Positions 57,148 through 64,000 of a DNA stretch of 64,000 nucleotides are shown here, piece by piece. This DNA comes from Bradyrhizobium sp. CB82 (lineage in GTDB: Bacteria; Pseudomonadota; Alphaproteobacteria; Rhizobiales; Xanthobacteraceae). Position numbers and translations under genes: made by a program. Each line of letters opens with the position of its first letter. Position 1 is the first letter of the stretch. The stretch lies in the NCBI RefSeq assembly GCF_029714405.1, contig NZ_CP121650.1, positions 186,001-250,000 of the forward strand, read 5' to 3'. The notes under the pieces are model-generated. The model was given only the letters and a program-made list of their open reading frames with translations, was not told where the DNA came from and did not search any database.

Positions 57148-58368
57148 ATGTCAGTACAGGATAGCATTGTCATCGGCGGCGGCGCATTCGCGGGCCTGGC
57201 GCTCGCGCTCGCATTGCGCCAGGGCCTCGGTCCCGAAATTCCCGTGATCGTCGCCGATCCGGCATTGGCCACACGGCCGAGCCGCGACCCGCGCGCCACA
57301 GCCATCGTGACGGCCTGCCGCCGGCTGTTCGAGGCGATCGGCACCTGGGATGACGTCAAGGGCGTCGCGCAGCCGATCCTCGACATGGTCGTGACCGATT
57401 CCAAGCTGGAGGACGTCACGCGTCCGGTGTTCTTGACCTTCGCCGGCGATGTCGAGCCCGGCGAGCCCTTTGCCCATATGGTCGAGAACCGCCAGCTCAT
57501 CGACGTGCTGGTGGGGCGCGCCGAGGCCGAAGGCATCGATCTTCGCGCCACCACTGTCGCTTCCTATGAGGCGCGCCCGGACGGCATCGACGTGACGCTC
57601 GGCGATGGCAGCATGGTCGCGGCGAGCCTGCTGATCGCGGCCGACGGCGCCAAGTCGAAGCTGCGCGAGCGTGCCGGTATCGTCACACATGGCTGGGAGT
57701 ACGATCAATCCGGCATCGTCGTCACCGTCGGCCATGAGCGCGATCATGAGGGCCGTGCCGAGGAGCACTTTTTGCCCGCCGGTCCCTTCGCGATCCTGCC
57801 GCTCACCGGAAAACGTTCCTCGCTGGTGTGGACCGAGCGCCGCACGGAGGCCGCGCGCATCGCGGCGTTGAGCGAGGATGAATTCCACAACGAGCTCGAG
57901 CAGCGCTTTGGCCTGCATCTCGGCGAGATCAAGGCACTGGACAAGCCGCGCGCGTTTCCGCTGTCCTATTTCGTGGCGCGCTCCTTCATCGCCGAGCGCC
58001 TTGCGCTGGTTGGCGATGCTGCGCATGTCATTCACCCCATCGCGGGCCAGGGTCTCAACATGGGCCTGAAGGATGTCGCGGCCCTCGCCGAAGTGGTCGT
58101 CGATGCCGCCCGGCTCGGCATGGATATCGGGCAAGCCGATGTGCTCGAGCGTTACCAGCGCTGGCGGCGCTTCGACACCATGGCGATGGGCGTTGCGACC
58201 AATTCGCTGAACTTCCTGTTCTCCAACAGATCGACGCTGCTCCGCACCGTGCGCGACATCGGCCTCGGCATCGTTGACCGTGCCCCGCCGCTGAAGAATC
58301 TCTTCATCCGCCAGGCCGCCGGCCTCACCGGCGAAGTGCCGAAATTGTTGAAGGGCGAGGCGCTTTAG
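57148..58368 (+). CDS. UbiH/UbiF/Coq6-family FAD hydroxylase
   Basis: A 406-residue flavin monooxygenase likely to hydroxylate the ubiquinone ring. The FAD-binding GxGxxG is IVIGGGAFAGLALALAL. RPSRDPRATAIVTACRRLFE and the GDAAH motif ALVGDAAHVIHPIAGQGLNM follow, the signature of the UbiH family. Which ring position it oxidises is not clear. It diverges from tesB. Confidence 0.92.
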   Translation: MSVQDSIVIGGGAFAGLALALALRQGLGPEIPVIVADPALATRPSRDPRATAIVTACRRLFEAIGTWDDVKGVAQPILDMVVTDSKLEDVTRPVFLTFAGDVEPGEPFAHMVENRQLIDVLVGRAEAEGIDLRATTVASYEARPDGIDVTLGDGSMVAASLLIAADGAKSKLRERAGIVTHGWEYDQSGIVVTVGHERDHEGRAEEHFLPAGPFAILPLTGKRSSLVWTERRTEAARIAALSEDEFHNELEQRFGLHLGEIKALDKPRAFPLSYFVARSFIAERLALVGDAAHVIHPIAGQGLNMGLKDVAALAEVVVDAARLGMDIGQADVLERYQRWRRFDTMAMGVATNSLNFLFSNRSTLLRTVRDIGLGIVDRAPPLKNLFIRQAAGLTGEVPKLLKGEAL

Positions 58369-58386
58369 CGGTCGCCAGGACCATGA

Positions 58387-58497
58387 CCCTCATCCCGAGG
58401 AGCGCGCTTGCGCGCGTCTCGAAGGATGAAGGCCGAGTTGCGGCAGCGGGGCCTTCATGGTTCGAGACGGCGCTGACGCGCCTCCTCACCATGAGGA
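58387..58497. repeat. REP-like palindromic repeat, copy 6
   Basis: CCTCATCCCGAGGAGCGCGC, GCGTCTCGAAGGATG, CTTCATGGTTCGAGACGG, CACCATGAGGAGC. It lies between the convergent ubiquinone-hydroxylase and Trm112-like genes and may form a shared terminator-like hairpin. Confidence 0.8.
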
Positions 58498-58506
58498 GCT
58501 GCCGTG

Positions 58507-58704
58507 TCAATCGATCTTCCGCGCCTCCTCCGGCAGCATGATCGGGATGCCATCGCGGATCGGGTAGGCGAGCTTGGCGGAGCGCGAGATCAGCTCCTGC
58601 CTGGTGGCGTCGAATTCGAGCGGGCCCTTGGTCAGCGGGCACACCAGGATCTCCAGCAATTTAGGATCGACCGTGGCTTCGGGGCGTTCAGTTGGCGTGG
58701 TCAT
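58507..58704 (-). CDS. Trm112-family small zinc-ribbon-like protein
   Basis: A 65-residue Trm112/UPF0434 protein ([40 protein letters not shown]). In eukaryotes and some bacteria such proteins activate methyltransferases. Only one Cys is left of the usual pairs, so metal binding is doubtful. It is on the strand opposite the ubiquinone-hydroxylase gene. Confidence 0.85.
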   Translation of the reverse strand: MTTPTERPEATVDPKLLEILVCPLTKGPLEFDATRQELISRSAKLAYPIRDGIPIMLPEEARKID

Positions 58705-58823
58705 GAATGGTCTCCGGCGGTGGTCCAGCCCTTAGCACAGAAAGCTGCGGCGTGTCGCCGCACACGGGTCTCATGCGCTGCGCGATCCCTGGCGCGACGG
58801 CATTTTCTGCGCGGCTTTCCAAC

Positions 58824-58840
58824 TTAGAATAGCTTTAGAG
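58824..58840. promoter_or_regulatory. Possible iron-control-like element upstream of the cupredoxin gene
   Basis: TTAGAATAGCTTTAGAG contains two TTAGA half sites reminiscent of the Irr/ICE box, but as a direct rather than an inverted pair. It lies about 125 bp before the cupredoxin start. It may be chance. Confidence 0.25.
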
Positions 58841-58965
58841 TAAGTCCTTTTGCGAGGGCGCCGCCTAGCCGCCAGCGCCGATTTTTGGTTTGCAAGGACG
58901 GGGCGAGCGCGGCCCGCGCTTGCCATCGATTATGACCTTTCCAAAGCCTTAGGACACGCCGATCC

Positions 58966-59325
58966 ATGTTCGCTTCGCTCACGTCAAGGACTTCGATAAC
59001 AACTTGCGCCCTCGCCGCGCTCTGCGTCGCCGCGCTGCTGCCGCTCTCCGCCGCGAACGCGCAGCAGGCGACCGAACTCCAGATCGCCTATGACGGCGCG
59101 TTCCAGCCGAACGAGCTGCGCGCACCGGCCGGCAAGCCGGTCACCGTCAAGGTCAAGAACAACACCTCCAAGGCGATGGAGTTCGAGAGCAAGACGCTGA
59201 AGGTCGAGAAGGTCATTCCGTCGAAGGGCGAAGCCGTCGTCAACGTCCGCGCCCAGAAGGCCGGCCGCTACGAGTTCTTCGACGAGTTCAACGAAAAAGC
59301 CCGCGGCACGCTCGTCGTCGAATAG
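58966..59325 (+). CDS. Periplasmic cupredoxin-fold protein (FtrB/EfeO-like)
   Basis: A 119-residue exported protein with signal peptide ALAALCVAALLPLSAANAQQ. The mature beta sandwich (FQPNELRAPAGKPVTVKVKN, GRYEFFDEFNEKARGTLVVE) matches cupredoxin domains that accompany FTR1 permeases. The mature part contains no His or Cys, so it cannot form a classic blue-copper site; acidic residues may bind iron instead. The FTR1 gene follows after 9 bp. Confidence 0.83.
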   Translation: MFASLTSRTSITTCALAALCVAALLPLSAANAQQATELQIAYDGAFQPNELRAPAGKPVTVKVKNNTSKAMEFESKTLKVEKVIPSKGEAVVNVRAQKAGRYEFFDEFNEKARGTLVVE

Positions 59326-59334
59326 GGTCCGCTC

Positions 59335-60165
59335 GTGCTCGCCGCGCTCATCATCGTCTTCCGCGAGGTCTTCGAGGCCGGTCTGATCATCGGCATCGTG
59401 CTCGCGGTGACGCGCTCCGTTGCGCATCGCAATCGCTGGATCGTGGGCGGGGTGCTGGCGGGTGTTGTGGGCGCATGCGTGGTCGCGGCGTTTGCGGGCG
59501 CCCTGTCGCAGCTGTTTGAAGGCATGGGGCAGGAGCTGTTCAACGCGGCGATCCTTACCGTCGCCGTCGTCATGCTGACCTGGCACAATGTCTGGATGGC
59601 GCGGCATGGCAAGGAGATGGCGGGCGAATTGCGCGCCGTCGGCCAGGCGGTCGCCGAAGGCTCCAAATCGCTGCTGGCGCTCGCGGTCGTGGTCGGGGTC
59701 GCGGTGCTGCGCGAAGGCAGCGAGGTGGCGCTGTTTCTCTACGGCGTTGCCGCATCCGATGGCGGCCCGGCGATGAGCCTGTTCCTGGGCGGCCTGCTCG
59801 GCCTCGTGCTCGGCGGCGCGGTGTGCCTTTTGACCTATTTCGGCCTGCTGCGGATTCCGCCGCGCGCGCTGTTTACGACCACGACGGTGCTCATCACCCT
59901 GCTCGCGGCCGGCATGGCCGCGCAGGCGGTCTCGTTCCTTGAACGCGCCAATTGGCTCACCGCGCTCGGCACCGTGGTGTGGGACACGAGCTGGTTGCTC
60001 TCCGAGGACAGCATCTTGGGCCGCACCCTGCACACGCTGATCGGCTACACCGATCAGCCGACCGGGATGCAGCTCGTGATCTATGCGGCCGTCGTCCTGG
60101 TCACGAGCGCTTTGATGCGGCTGATCGGATCCGAGCCGCCCCGGCACGCGGTCGCCGCAGGCTGA
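59335..60165 (+). CDS. FTR1-family high-affinity iron permease
   Basis: A 276-residue membrane protein with seven or so segments. The two iron-binding REXXE motifs of the FTR1/EfeU family are present: REVFE at residues 10-14 and REGSE at 126-130. It transports iron with the upstream cupredoxin, like the EfeUO or FtrABCD systems; no EfeB-like or ferredoxin partner is adjacent. The start is a GTG 9 bp behind the cupredoxin gene, so the two form an operon. Confidence 0.9.
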   Translation: MLAALIIVFREVFEAGLIIGIVLAVTRSVAHRNRWIVGGVLAGVVGACVVAAFAGALSQLFEGMGQELFNAAILTVAVVMLTWHNVWMARHGKEMAGELRAVGQAVAEGSKSLLALAVVVGVAVLREGSEVALFLYGVAASDGGPAMSLFLGGLLGLVLGGAVCLLTYFGLLRIPPRALFTTTTVLITLLAAGMAAQAVSFLERANWLTALGTVVWDTSWLLSEDSILGRTLHTLIGYTDQPTGMQLVIYAAVVLVTSALMRLIGSEPPRHAVAAG

Positions 60166-60172
60166 GCCGTCG

Positions 60173-60706
60173 TTACGCCAAGATCATCCGCAAGAGCTCG
60201 TCGAGCAGCGACTCCAGGCGCGCTGCCGGCAGCTGAGTGTCCGACAGCGCAAAGCCGAGAAACGTCCAGTACAGGATTTGCGCGCGCGTCCGTGCCGCGG
60301 CCGAGGCTAGGCCGCGCTTTTCGAGCAGTCCTTCGATGTAGTCGAGCCGGCGGCGGTCGATCGCGCGAACGGCAGCTTGCGCCGCCGGTTCGAACGCCGC
60401 CCAGTTGCGCACCGCGCGCTCCAGATCGAGCCGGGCGCCAAAGCTCCGCCGCAACAGCGCGCGCAGCGGCTCGCCCCCGCTGTCGGCCTCGACATCGGCG
60501 ATGATCTGCTCGGCCGCGATCTCGCGCCAGCGCTTCAACACCGCGGCGTGGAACGCGCCGAGATCGGCAAAGTGCCAGTAGAAGCTGCCGCGGGAGACGC
60601 CCATGGTTTTGGCGAGCGGATCGGCTTTCAGTGACGTGAAGCCGCCTTTGGTGAGCGCCTTCAGGCCCTGCTTGATCCAGTCCTGGGCAGAAAGCTGCTC
60701 GGTCAT
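60173..60706 (-). CDS. TetR-family transcriptional regulator
   Basis: A 177-residue regulator. The N-terminal HTH (WIKQGLKALTKGGFTSLKA, LAKTMGVSRGSFYWHFAD) is typical of TetR proteins. The C-terminal ligand domain shows no close subgroup. The ATG at 60706 lies next to two palindromic operators and a divergent gene, so it probably represses itself and that gene. It ends 8 bp from the FTR1 gene. Confidence 0.9.
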   Translation of the reverse strand: MTEQLSAQDWIKQGLKALTKGGFTSLKADPLAKTMGVSRGSFYWHFADLGAFHAAVLKRWREIAAEQIIADVEADSGGEPLRALLRRSFGARLDLERAVRNWAAFEPAAQAAVRAIDRRRLDYIEGLLEKRGLASAAARTRAQILYWTFLGFALSDTQLPAARLESLLDELLRMILA

Positions 60707-60730
60707 GTCGGGGTTCCGTATGATGCTCAA

Positions 60731-60748
60731 CCATACACTCCTGTATTG
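60731..60748. promoter_or_regulatory. TetR-type operator, imperfect
   Basis: CCATACACTCCTGTATTG is an imperfect palindrome in the divergent gap, overlapping the -35 of the promoter at 60746. It resembles the perfect copy at 60774. Confidence 0.65.
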
Positions 60749-60774
60749 ACAGCGGGCAATCCCGTGCCTACAAC
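60746..60774 (+). promoter_or_regulatory. Promoter of the small membrane protein gene
   Basis: TTGACA, 17 bases, then TACAAC, close to the sigma-70 consensus. The predicted start of transcription falls within the operator at 60774-60791. Confidence 0.6.
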
Positions 60775-60791
60775 CATACAGATGTGTATGG
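60774..60791. promoter_or_regulatory. TetR-type operator, near-perfect palindrome
   Basis: CCATACAGATGTGTATGG is an inverted repeat CCATACA-N4-TGTATGG. It straddles the predicted transcript start of the promoter at 60746, a position suited to repression. Confidence 0.75.
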
Positions 60792-60816
60792 ACCGATCGT
60801 GCGAGGTTACGAACCC

Positions 60817-61167
60817 ATGCGTGATCTGCTGTTGCAATGCGCCGGCTTGGCCACGATCGTCGTGGCGTTCGCTCACGGCGTTCTCGGCGAGACCAAGGTC
60901 TTTGCCCGCGCCAAAATCGAACCGGAACGCTTACGGACCCTGATCCGTCTGGTCTGGCAGACCTCGACGGTCGCCTGGATCGGCGGCGGCGTCCTGCTGC
61001 TGGCCACGCCATGGATGGCGTCCGAGCCCGCGCGCCACTGGATCGTCATCACGCTGGCTGTCGTGTTCGGCTTTGCCACCTTCGCCAATGCCTTCGCAAC
61101 GCGCGGCCGCCATTTCGGCTGGATGGCATTGAGCGCCGTGGTGGCGATGGCGGTGGCTGGATACTAA
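60817..61167 (+). CDS. Small membrane protein under TetR control
   Basis: A 116-residue protein with three or four membrane segments (LLLQCAGLATIVVAFAHGVL, TVAWIGGGVLLLATPWMA, HWIVITLAVVFGFATFANAF, MALSAVVAMAVAGY). I do not recognise a family with certainty. An in-frame ATG at 60784 lies inside the operator and beside the predicted transcript start, so the ATG at 60817 (GAGGTTACGAACCC upstream) is preferred. It is divergent from the TetR gene. Confidence 0.75.
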   Translation: MRDLLLQCAGLATIVVAFAHGVLGETKVFARAKIEPERLRTLIRLVWQTSTVAWIGGGVLLLATPWMASEPARHWIVITLAVVFGFATFANAFATRGRHFGWMALSAVVAMAVAGY

Positions 61168-61182
61168 AGCGAACCGCGATCG

Positions 61183-61860
61183 CTATTGCAGGGGCGGATC
61201 GCCGCTCGTGCGCTTCTTGGCGAGGTCCATCTCGGTGATGGCGATCAGGATTTCGGCGCGGGTCTTCAGGTCGGGCGCTTCCAGCATCGCCTGCTTCTCC
61301 GCGGGACCATAGGGCGACATCATCGCCAGCGCATTGACCAGCGCCTCGTTGGGTGCGCTCTCGACGCCTTCCCAATCGACCTTGAGGTTGTTGGCCTTCA
61401 GGAAGTCGGCCAGCGCCACCAGGAGCGCCTCGCGGTTGACCGCGTCCTCGCCCTTGCGGGCGATGAAATCATCCGTGAAGGCGAAGAAGTCCACCTTGCA
61501 CTGCCGGTAGGATGTCAGCACCTCCAGCTCCTCGACCACCTTGAAGCGCGCGATGCCGGTGAGCTCGAGGATGTAGCGGCCGTCGCCGGATTCGGCGAGC
61601 TGGGTGATGCGGCCGACGCAGCCGACATTGAACAGCACCGGCTTGTCCGAATTCTTCGGCGAATGGGCGACATCCGGCTGGATCATGCCGATCAGCCGAT
61701 GGCCGTCGCGCAAGGAATCGTCGACCATCGCCAGATAGCGCGGCTCGAAGATGTTCAGCGGCATCTGCCCGCGCGGCAGGAGCAGCGCGCCGGGCAGCGG
61801 AAACACCGGGATGATCTCGGGAAGATCGGCGGGCCCGCGATATTCGATGTTGATCGGCAT
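61183..61860 (-). CDS. LON substrate-binding-domain protein
   Basis: A 225-residue protein with the Lon N-terminal domain only (IPVFPLPGALLLPRGQMPLN, NIFEPRYLAMVDDSL, VGCVGRITQLAESGDGRYIL). There is no ATPase or protease domain. Function is unknown; it may bind unfolded or partner proteins. It lies 37 bp after the thioredoxin-like gene on the same strand. Confidence 0.92.
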   Translation of the reverse strand: MPINIEYRGPADLPEIIPVFPLPGALLLPRGQMPLNIFEPRYLAMVDDSLRDGHRLIGMIQPDVAHSPKNSDKPVLFNVGCVGRITQLAESGDGRYILELTGIARFKVVEELEVLTSYRQCKVDFFAFTDDFIARKGEDAVNREALLVALADFLKANNLKVDWEGVESAPNEALVNALAMMSPYGPAEKQAMLEAPDLKTRAEILIAITEMDLAKKRTSGDPPLQ

Positions 61861-61897
61861 ACCCCGGTCCCCGCTGATTCACATGATGTCTATCGCC

Positions 61898-62821
61898 TTA
61901 AGAGAACAGGATCGTCGAGAGCCGCTTGCGTCCCTCGACGGTCGCATCATCAGCGCCGCCCCAAGCCTCGAAGAACTGGATGAGCTGCTTACGTGCGCCA
62001 TCGTCGTTCCATTTGCGGTCGCGCTTGACGATTTCCAGCAGCTGGTCGGTCGCGGCCGCCCGGTCGCCCTGCGCGTTGAGCGCGGTCGCAAGGTCGAAGC
62101 GGGCCTGATGATCGAGCGGATTTGCGGCGACTTTCTGTTCCAGATCGCCGACCGGACCGAGCTGCTCCGCCTGCTCGGCGAGATCGATTGCGGCCTGCAC
62201 CGCCTTCACCGCGGGATCGCCGTGCTTGGATTCCGGCACCATGGCGAGCGTCTGCTTGGCCTGCTCGATGGCGCCCGAGGTGACGTAGCATTTTGCAAGG
62301 CCCGCGAGCGCGGCGATGTTGGTCGCGTCGTGCGACAGCGCCTCGGCATAGATCTGCGCGGCGCCCGTGACGTCGCCCTCGGCGAGCACGGCGTCGGCTT
62401 CCTTCACGATCTCCGCGACGTTGACCTCGCCCGGCGCGGTCACGCCCTTGGTCAGGCGCTCGATGAAGGCGTTGACCTGGCTCTCGGGTACCGCACCCAT
62501 GAAGCCATCGGCCGGCTGGCCGTTGATGAAGGCGATCACGGCCGGGATCGACTGGATGCCCATCTGGCCCGGGATCGCCGGATGCTGGTCGATGTTCATC
62601 TTGACCATCTTGACCTTGCCCTTGGCCGCCTTGACGGCCTTTTCGAGCGCCGGGGTGAGCTGCCGGCACGGGCCGCACCACTCGGCCCAGAAGTCGATCA
62701 GCACCGGCTGGCGCTTCGATTCCTCGATGACGTCCTTCACGAAGGTCTGGGTGGTCGTGTCCTTGATCAGATCGGGCGCAGCCTGGCCCGCCGCTCCGTT
62801 GCCCTGGTCAATGATCGTCAC
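61898..62821 (-). CDS. CnoX/YbbN-like thioredoxin-TPR co-chaperone
   Basis: A 307-residue protein. The N-terminal thioredoxin domain has LIDFWAEWCGPCRQLTPALE with Cys49 and Cys52. The C-terminal part is TPR-like (VKEADAVLAEGDVTGAAQIY, LAGLAKCYVTSGAIEQA). In E. coli the related YbbN has lost a Cys; Caulobacter CnoX keeps a redox pair and protects proteins with chaperones. Here both Cys are kept. Start ATG 62821. Confidence 0.9.
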   Translation of the reverse strand: MTIIDQGNGAAGQAAPDLIKDTTTQTFVKDVIEESKRQPVLIDFWAEWCGPCRQLTPALEKAVKAAKGKVKMVKMNIDQHPAIPGQMGIQSIPAVIAFINGQPADGFMGAVPESQVNAFIERLTKGVTAPGEVNVAEIVKEADAVLAEGDVTGAAQIYAEALSHDATNIAALAGLAKCYVTSGAIEQAKQTLAMVPESKHGDPAVKAVQAAIDLAEQAEQLGPVGDLEQKVAANPLDHQARFDLATALNAQGDRAAATDQLLEIVKRDRKWNDDGARKQLIQFFEAWGGADDATVEGRKRLSTILFS

Positions 62822-63096
62822 GGAAGTCCCTCATCTGATGTCTGGAAAGGCGGCTCTTTAGCACGTCGCGCGCCCATATGCTGCGGTTCCGGCTCCTAAA
62901 TTGGGCCGGGCCGGCCGAATTTCAATGCATGCCGAGTGATTCGGTGATTCCTGGGCGTTTGGGATCGTTTTCGCCCCGATTCGAGCCCATATGGGGTGCT
63001 GGAAAGCGAATTGATGCTGCCGGTAGCTGTTGCATTCGCCCTCCGCTTTTGGCATACGACAGCCGTTGCCGGCGCGTCATGCGACCGACACAGGAC

Positions 63097-63171
<75 letters not shown>

Positions 63172-63247
63172 ATTTCTCCCAGCGTCGAGCCTGACAGGAC
63201 TGGATCGCCCTTGGGCGGCCCCGTCCGGATGTGCGTTGGACGTTGGA

Positions 63248-64000
63248 ATGACAATCCTGGTCACGGGCAGCGCAGGCCATCTCGGGGAAGCCATTCTCCG
63301 GACGCTTTACGCGCGCGGCTTGCCTTTGCATGGGGTTGATTTGCGGAAATCGGAGTTCACCGACGCCGTCGGCTCGATCACGGATTCCGGCTTCGTGCGG
63401 ACCGCGATGGCAGGCGTCACCGCCGTCATCCATACCGCGACCCTGCACAAGCCGCATGTCGCCACGCATTCCAGGCAGGATTTCATCGACACCAACGTCA
63501 CCGGCACGCTCAACCTGCTGGAGGCGGCCACTGCCGCTGGCGTGAAGAGCTTCGTCTTCACCAGCACCACGAGCGCGTTCGGCTCGCAGCTCAAGCCGGG
63601 CGCGGGGGACGCCGCGGTCTGGGTCACCGAAGATCTGCCGTCGGTGCCGAAGAATATCTACGGCACCTCCAAGCTGATGGCGGAGAATCTGTGCGAGCTG
63701 TTCTTTCGCGAGCGCGGTCTTCCCGTCATCGTGCTCAGAACCTCCCGCTTCTTTCCGGAAGAGGACGACGATCCCATCGCACGCGCGAGCTTTGGGACCG
63801 AGAACGCGCAGGCGAACGAGCTGCTTTATCGTCGGCTGGATATAGCGGACGCGGTGAGCGCGCATCTGCTCGCCGTCGAGCACGCGCCGAGAATCGGCTT
63901 CGCGCGCTACATCGTGTCGGCGACGAGCCCATTCACGCAAAGCCACCTCAAAGCCCTGGCCGAGGATGCGGCAAGCGTTGTGCGCACGCTCTATCCCGAT
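63248..64000 (+). CDS. NAD-dependent epimerase/dehydratase-family protein (3'-truncated by window edge)
   Basis: The first 251 residues of an extended short-chain dehydrogenase. The dinucleotide motif is MTILVTGSAGHLGEAI, and the SDR catalytic TSTTSA and the YGTSKLMAE (Tyr-x3-Lys) follow. VIHTATLHKPH and TNVTGTLNLLEAA are typical of UDP-sugar epimerase-like SDRs. The frame is open to base 64000, so the C-terminus is outside. Substrate is unknown. Confidence 0.9.
   Translation, partial: MTILVTGSAGHLGEAILRTLYARGLPLHGVDLRKSEFTDAVGSITDSGFVRTAMAGVTAVIHTATLHKPHVATHSRQDFIDTNVTGTLNLLEAATAAGVKSFVFTSTTSAFGSQLKPGAGDAAVWVTEDLPSVPKNIYGTSKLMAENLCELFFRERGLPVIVLRTSRFFPEEDDDPIARASFGTENAQANELLYRRLDIADAVSAHLLAVEHAPRIGFARYIVSATSPFTQSHLKALAEDAASVVRTLYPD

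Noticed and set aside
60784..61167. Start of the small membrane protein at 60784
   Set aside because: That ATG lies inside the palindromic operator beside the predicted transcript start; 60817 has a ribosome-binding site.

Overview
The window is high-GC alphaproteobacterial chromosome and most resembles Bradyrhizobium. The pointers are gene order (hemW-rdgB-rph / hrcA-grpE, dnaK-dnaJ-pmtA, ftsK-lolA-xthA, glnK-amtB-tesB-ubiH), a phosphatidylethanolamine N-methyltransferase directly behind dnaJ, CTTG-N18-CTATAT heat-shock promoters, and many dispersed palindromic repeats between genes. The assignment is inferred from memory of these families, not from a search. Nearly all of the window is core genome.

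Layout. 1-5.5 kb: end of a histidine operon (hisA, hisF, hisE), pantothenate kinase coaA and a membrane hybrid histidine kinase on the other strand. 5.5-10 kb: a secreted hypothetical protein, the YifB/ComM-type AAA ATPase, a one-domain PilZ protein and the first copy of a 1537-bp IS1182-family element. 10-15.2 kb: Tad/Cpa pilus genes (tadD; cpaB-cpaC-cpaD-cpaE, translationally coupled). 15.5-19.4 kb: gshB, yraN, rsmI and an LpoA-like lipoprotein. 19.4-31.9 kb: hemW, rdgB, rph, then hrcA and grpE, a signal-peptide nicotinamidase, dnaK, dnaJ, pmtA, an FMN reductase, pyrF and a DUF1330 gene. 32-36.2 kb: dapB, gpmA, an Ada-type methyltransferase, a DUF2244 gene and nth. 36.4-42.8 kb is the least ordinary part: an EI24/CysZ-like membrane protein, a phosphorylase-superfamily protein divergent from a signal-less sedolisin protease, a broken hydratase gene, an L,D-transpeptidase, an OmpR-type response regulator and a cyclic-nucleotide-binding protein. 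42.9-44.4 kb: second IS copy, inverted relative to the first and carrying a nonsense mutation. 44.4-54.9 kb: xthA, lolA, ftsK, an aminotransferase, a diguanylate cyclase, a GFA-family enzyme, amtB-glnK, then a second glnK followed by the wreck of a second amtB. 55-64 kb: a GYF-domain membrane protein, tesB, a UbiH-type hydroxylase, a Trm112-like protein, a cupredoxin/FTR1 iron-uptake pair, a TetR regulator with its operators and a small membrane protein, a LON-domain protein, a CnoX-like thioredoxin, tRNA-Gly(GCC) and the start of an NAD-dependent epimerase.

How things work together. hrcA, grpE, dnaK and dnaJ are the heat-shock chaperone set, and I see sigma-32-type promoters for grpE, dnaK and possibly pmtA. 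glnK and amtB form the ammonium-sensing and uptake pair under a sigma-54-like promoter. cpaB-E and tadD build the Tad pilus, with cpaF and the pilin elsewhere.

The strongest observations are: both IS copies interrupt the same dispersed repeat at the same 5-bp site (CTGAG); the phosphorylase/sedolisin divergent pair shares four GACCAAT-like sites; glnK2 is left intact beside a collapsed amtB2; and several MITE-like repeat families are present. I found no CRISPR array, prophage or classical defence system. Functions are read from motifs in the translated sequence and could not be searched.
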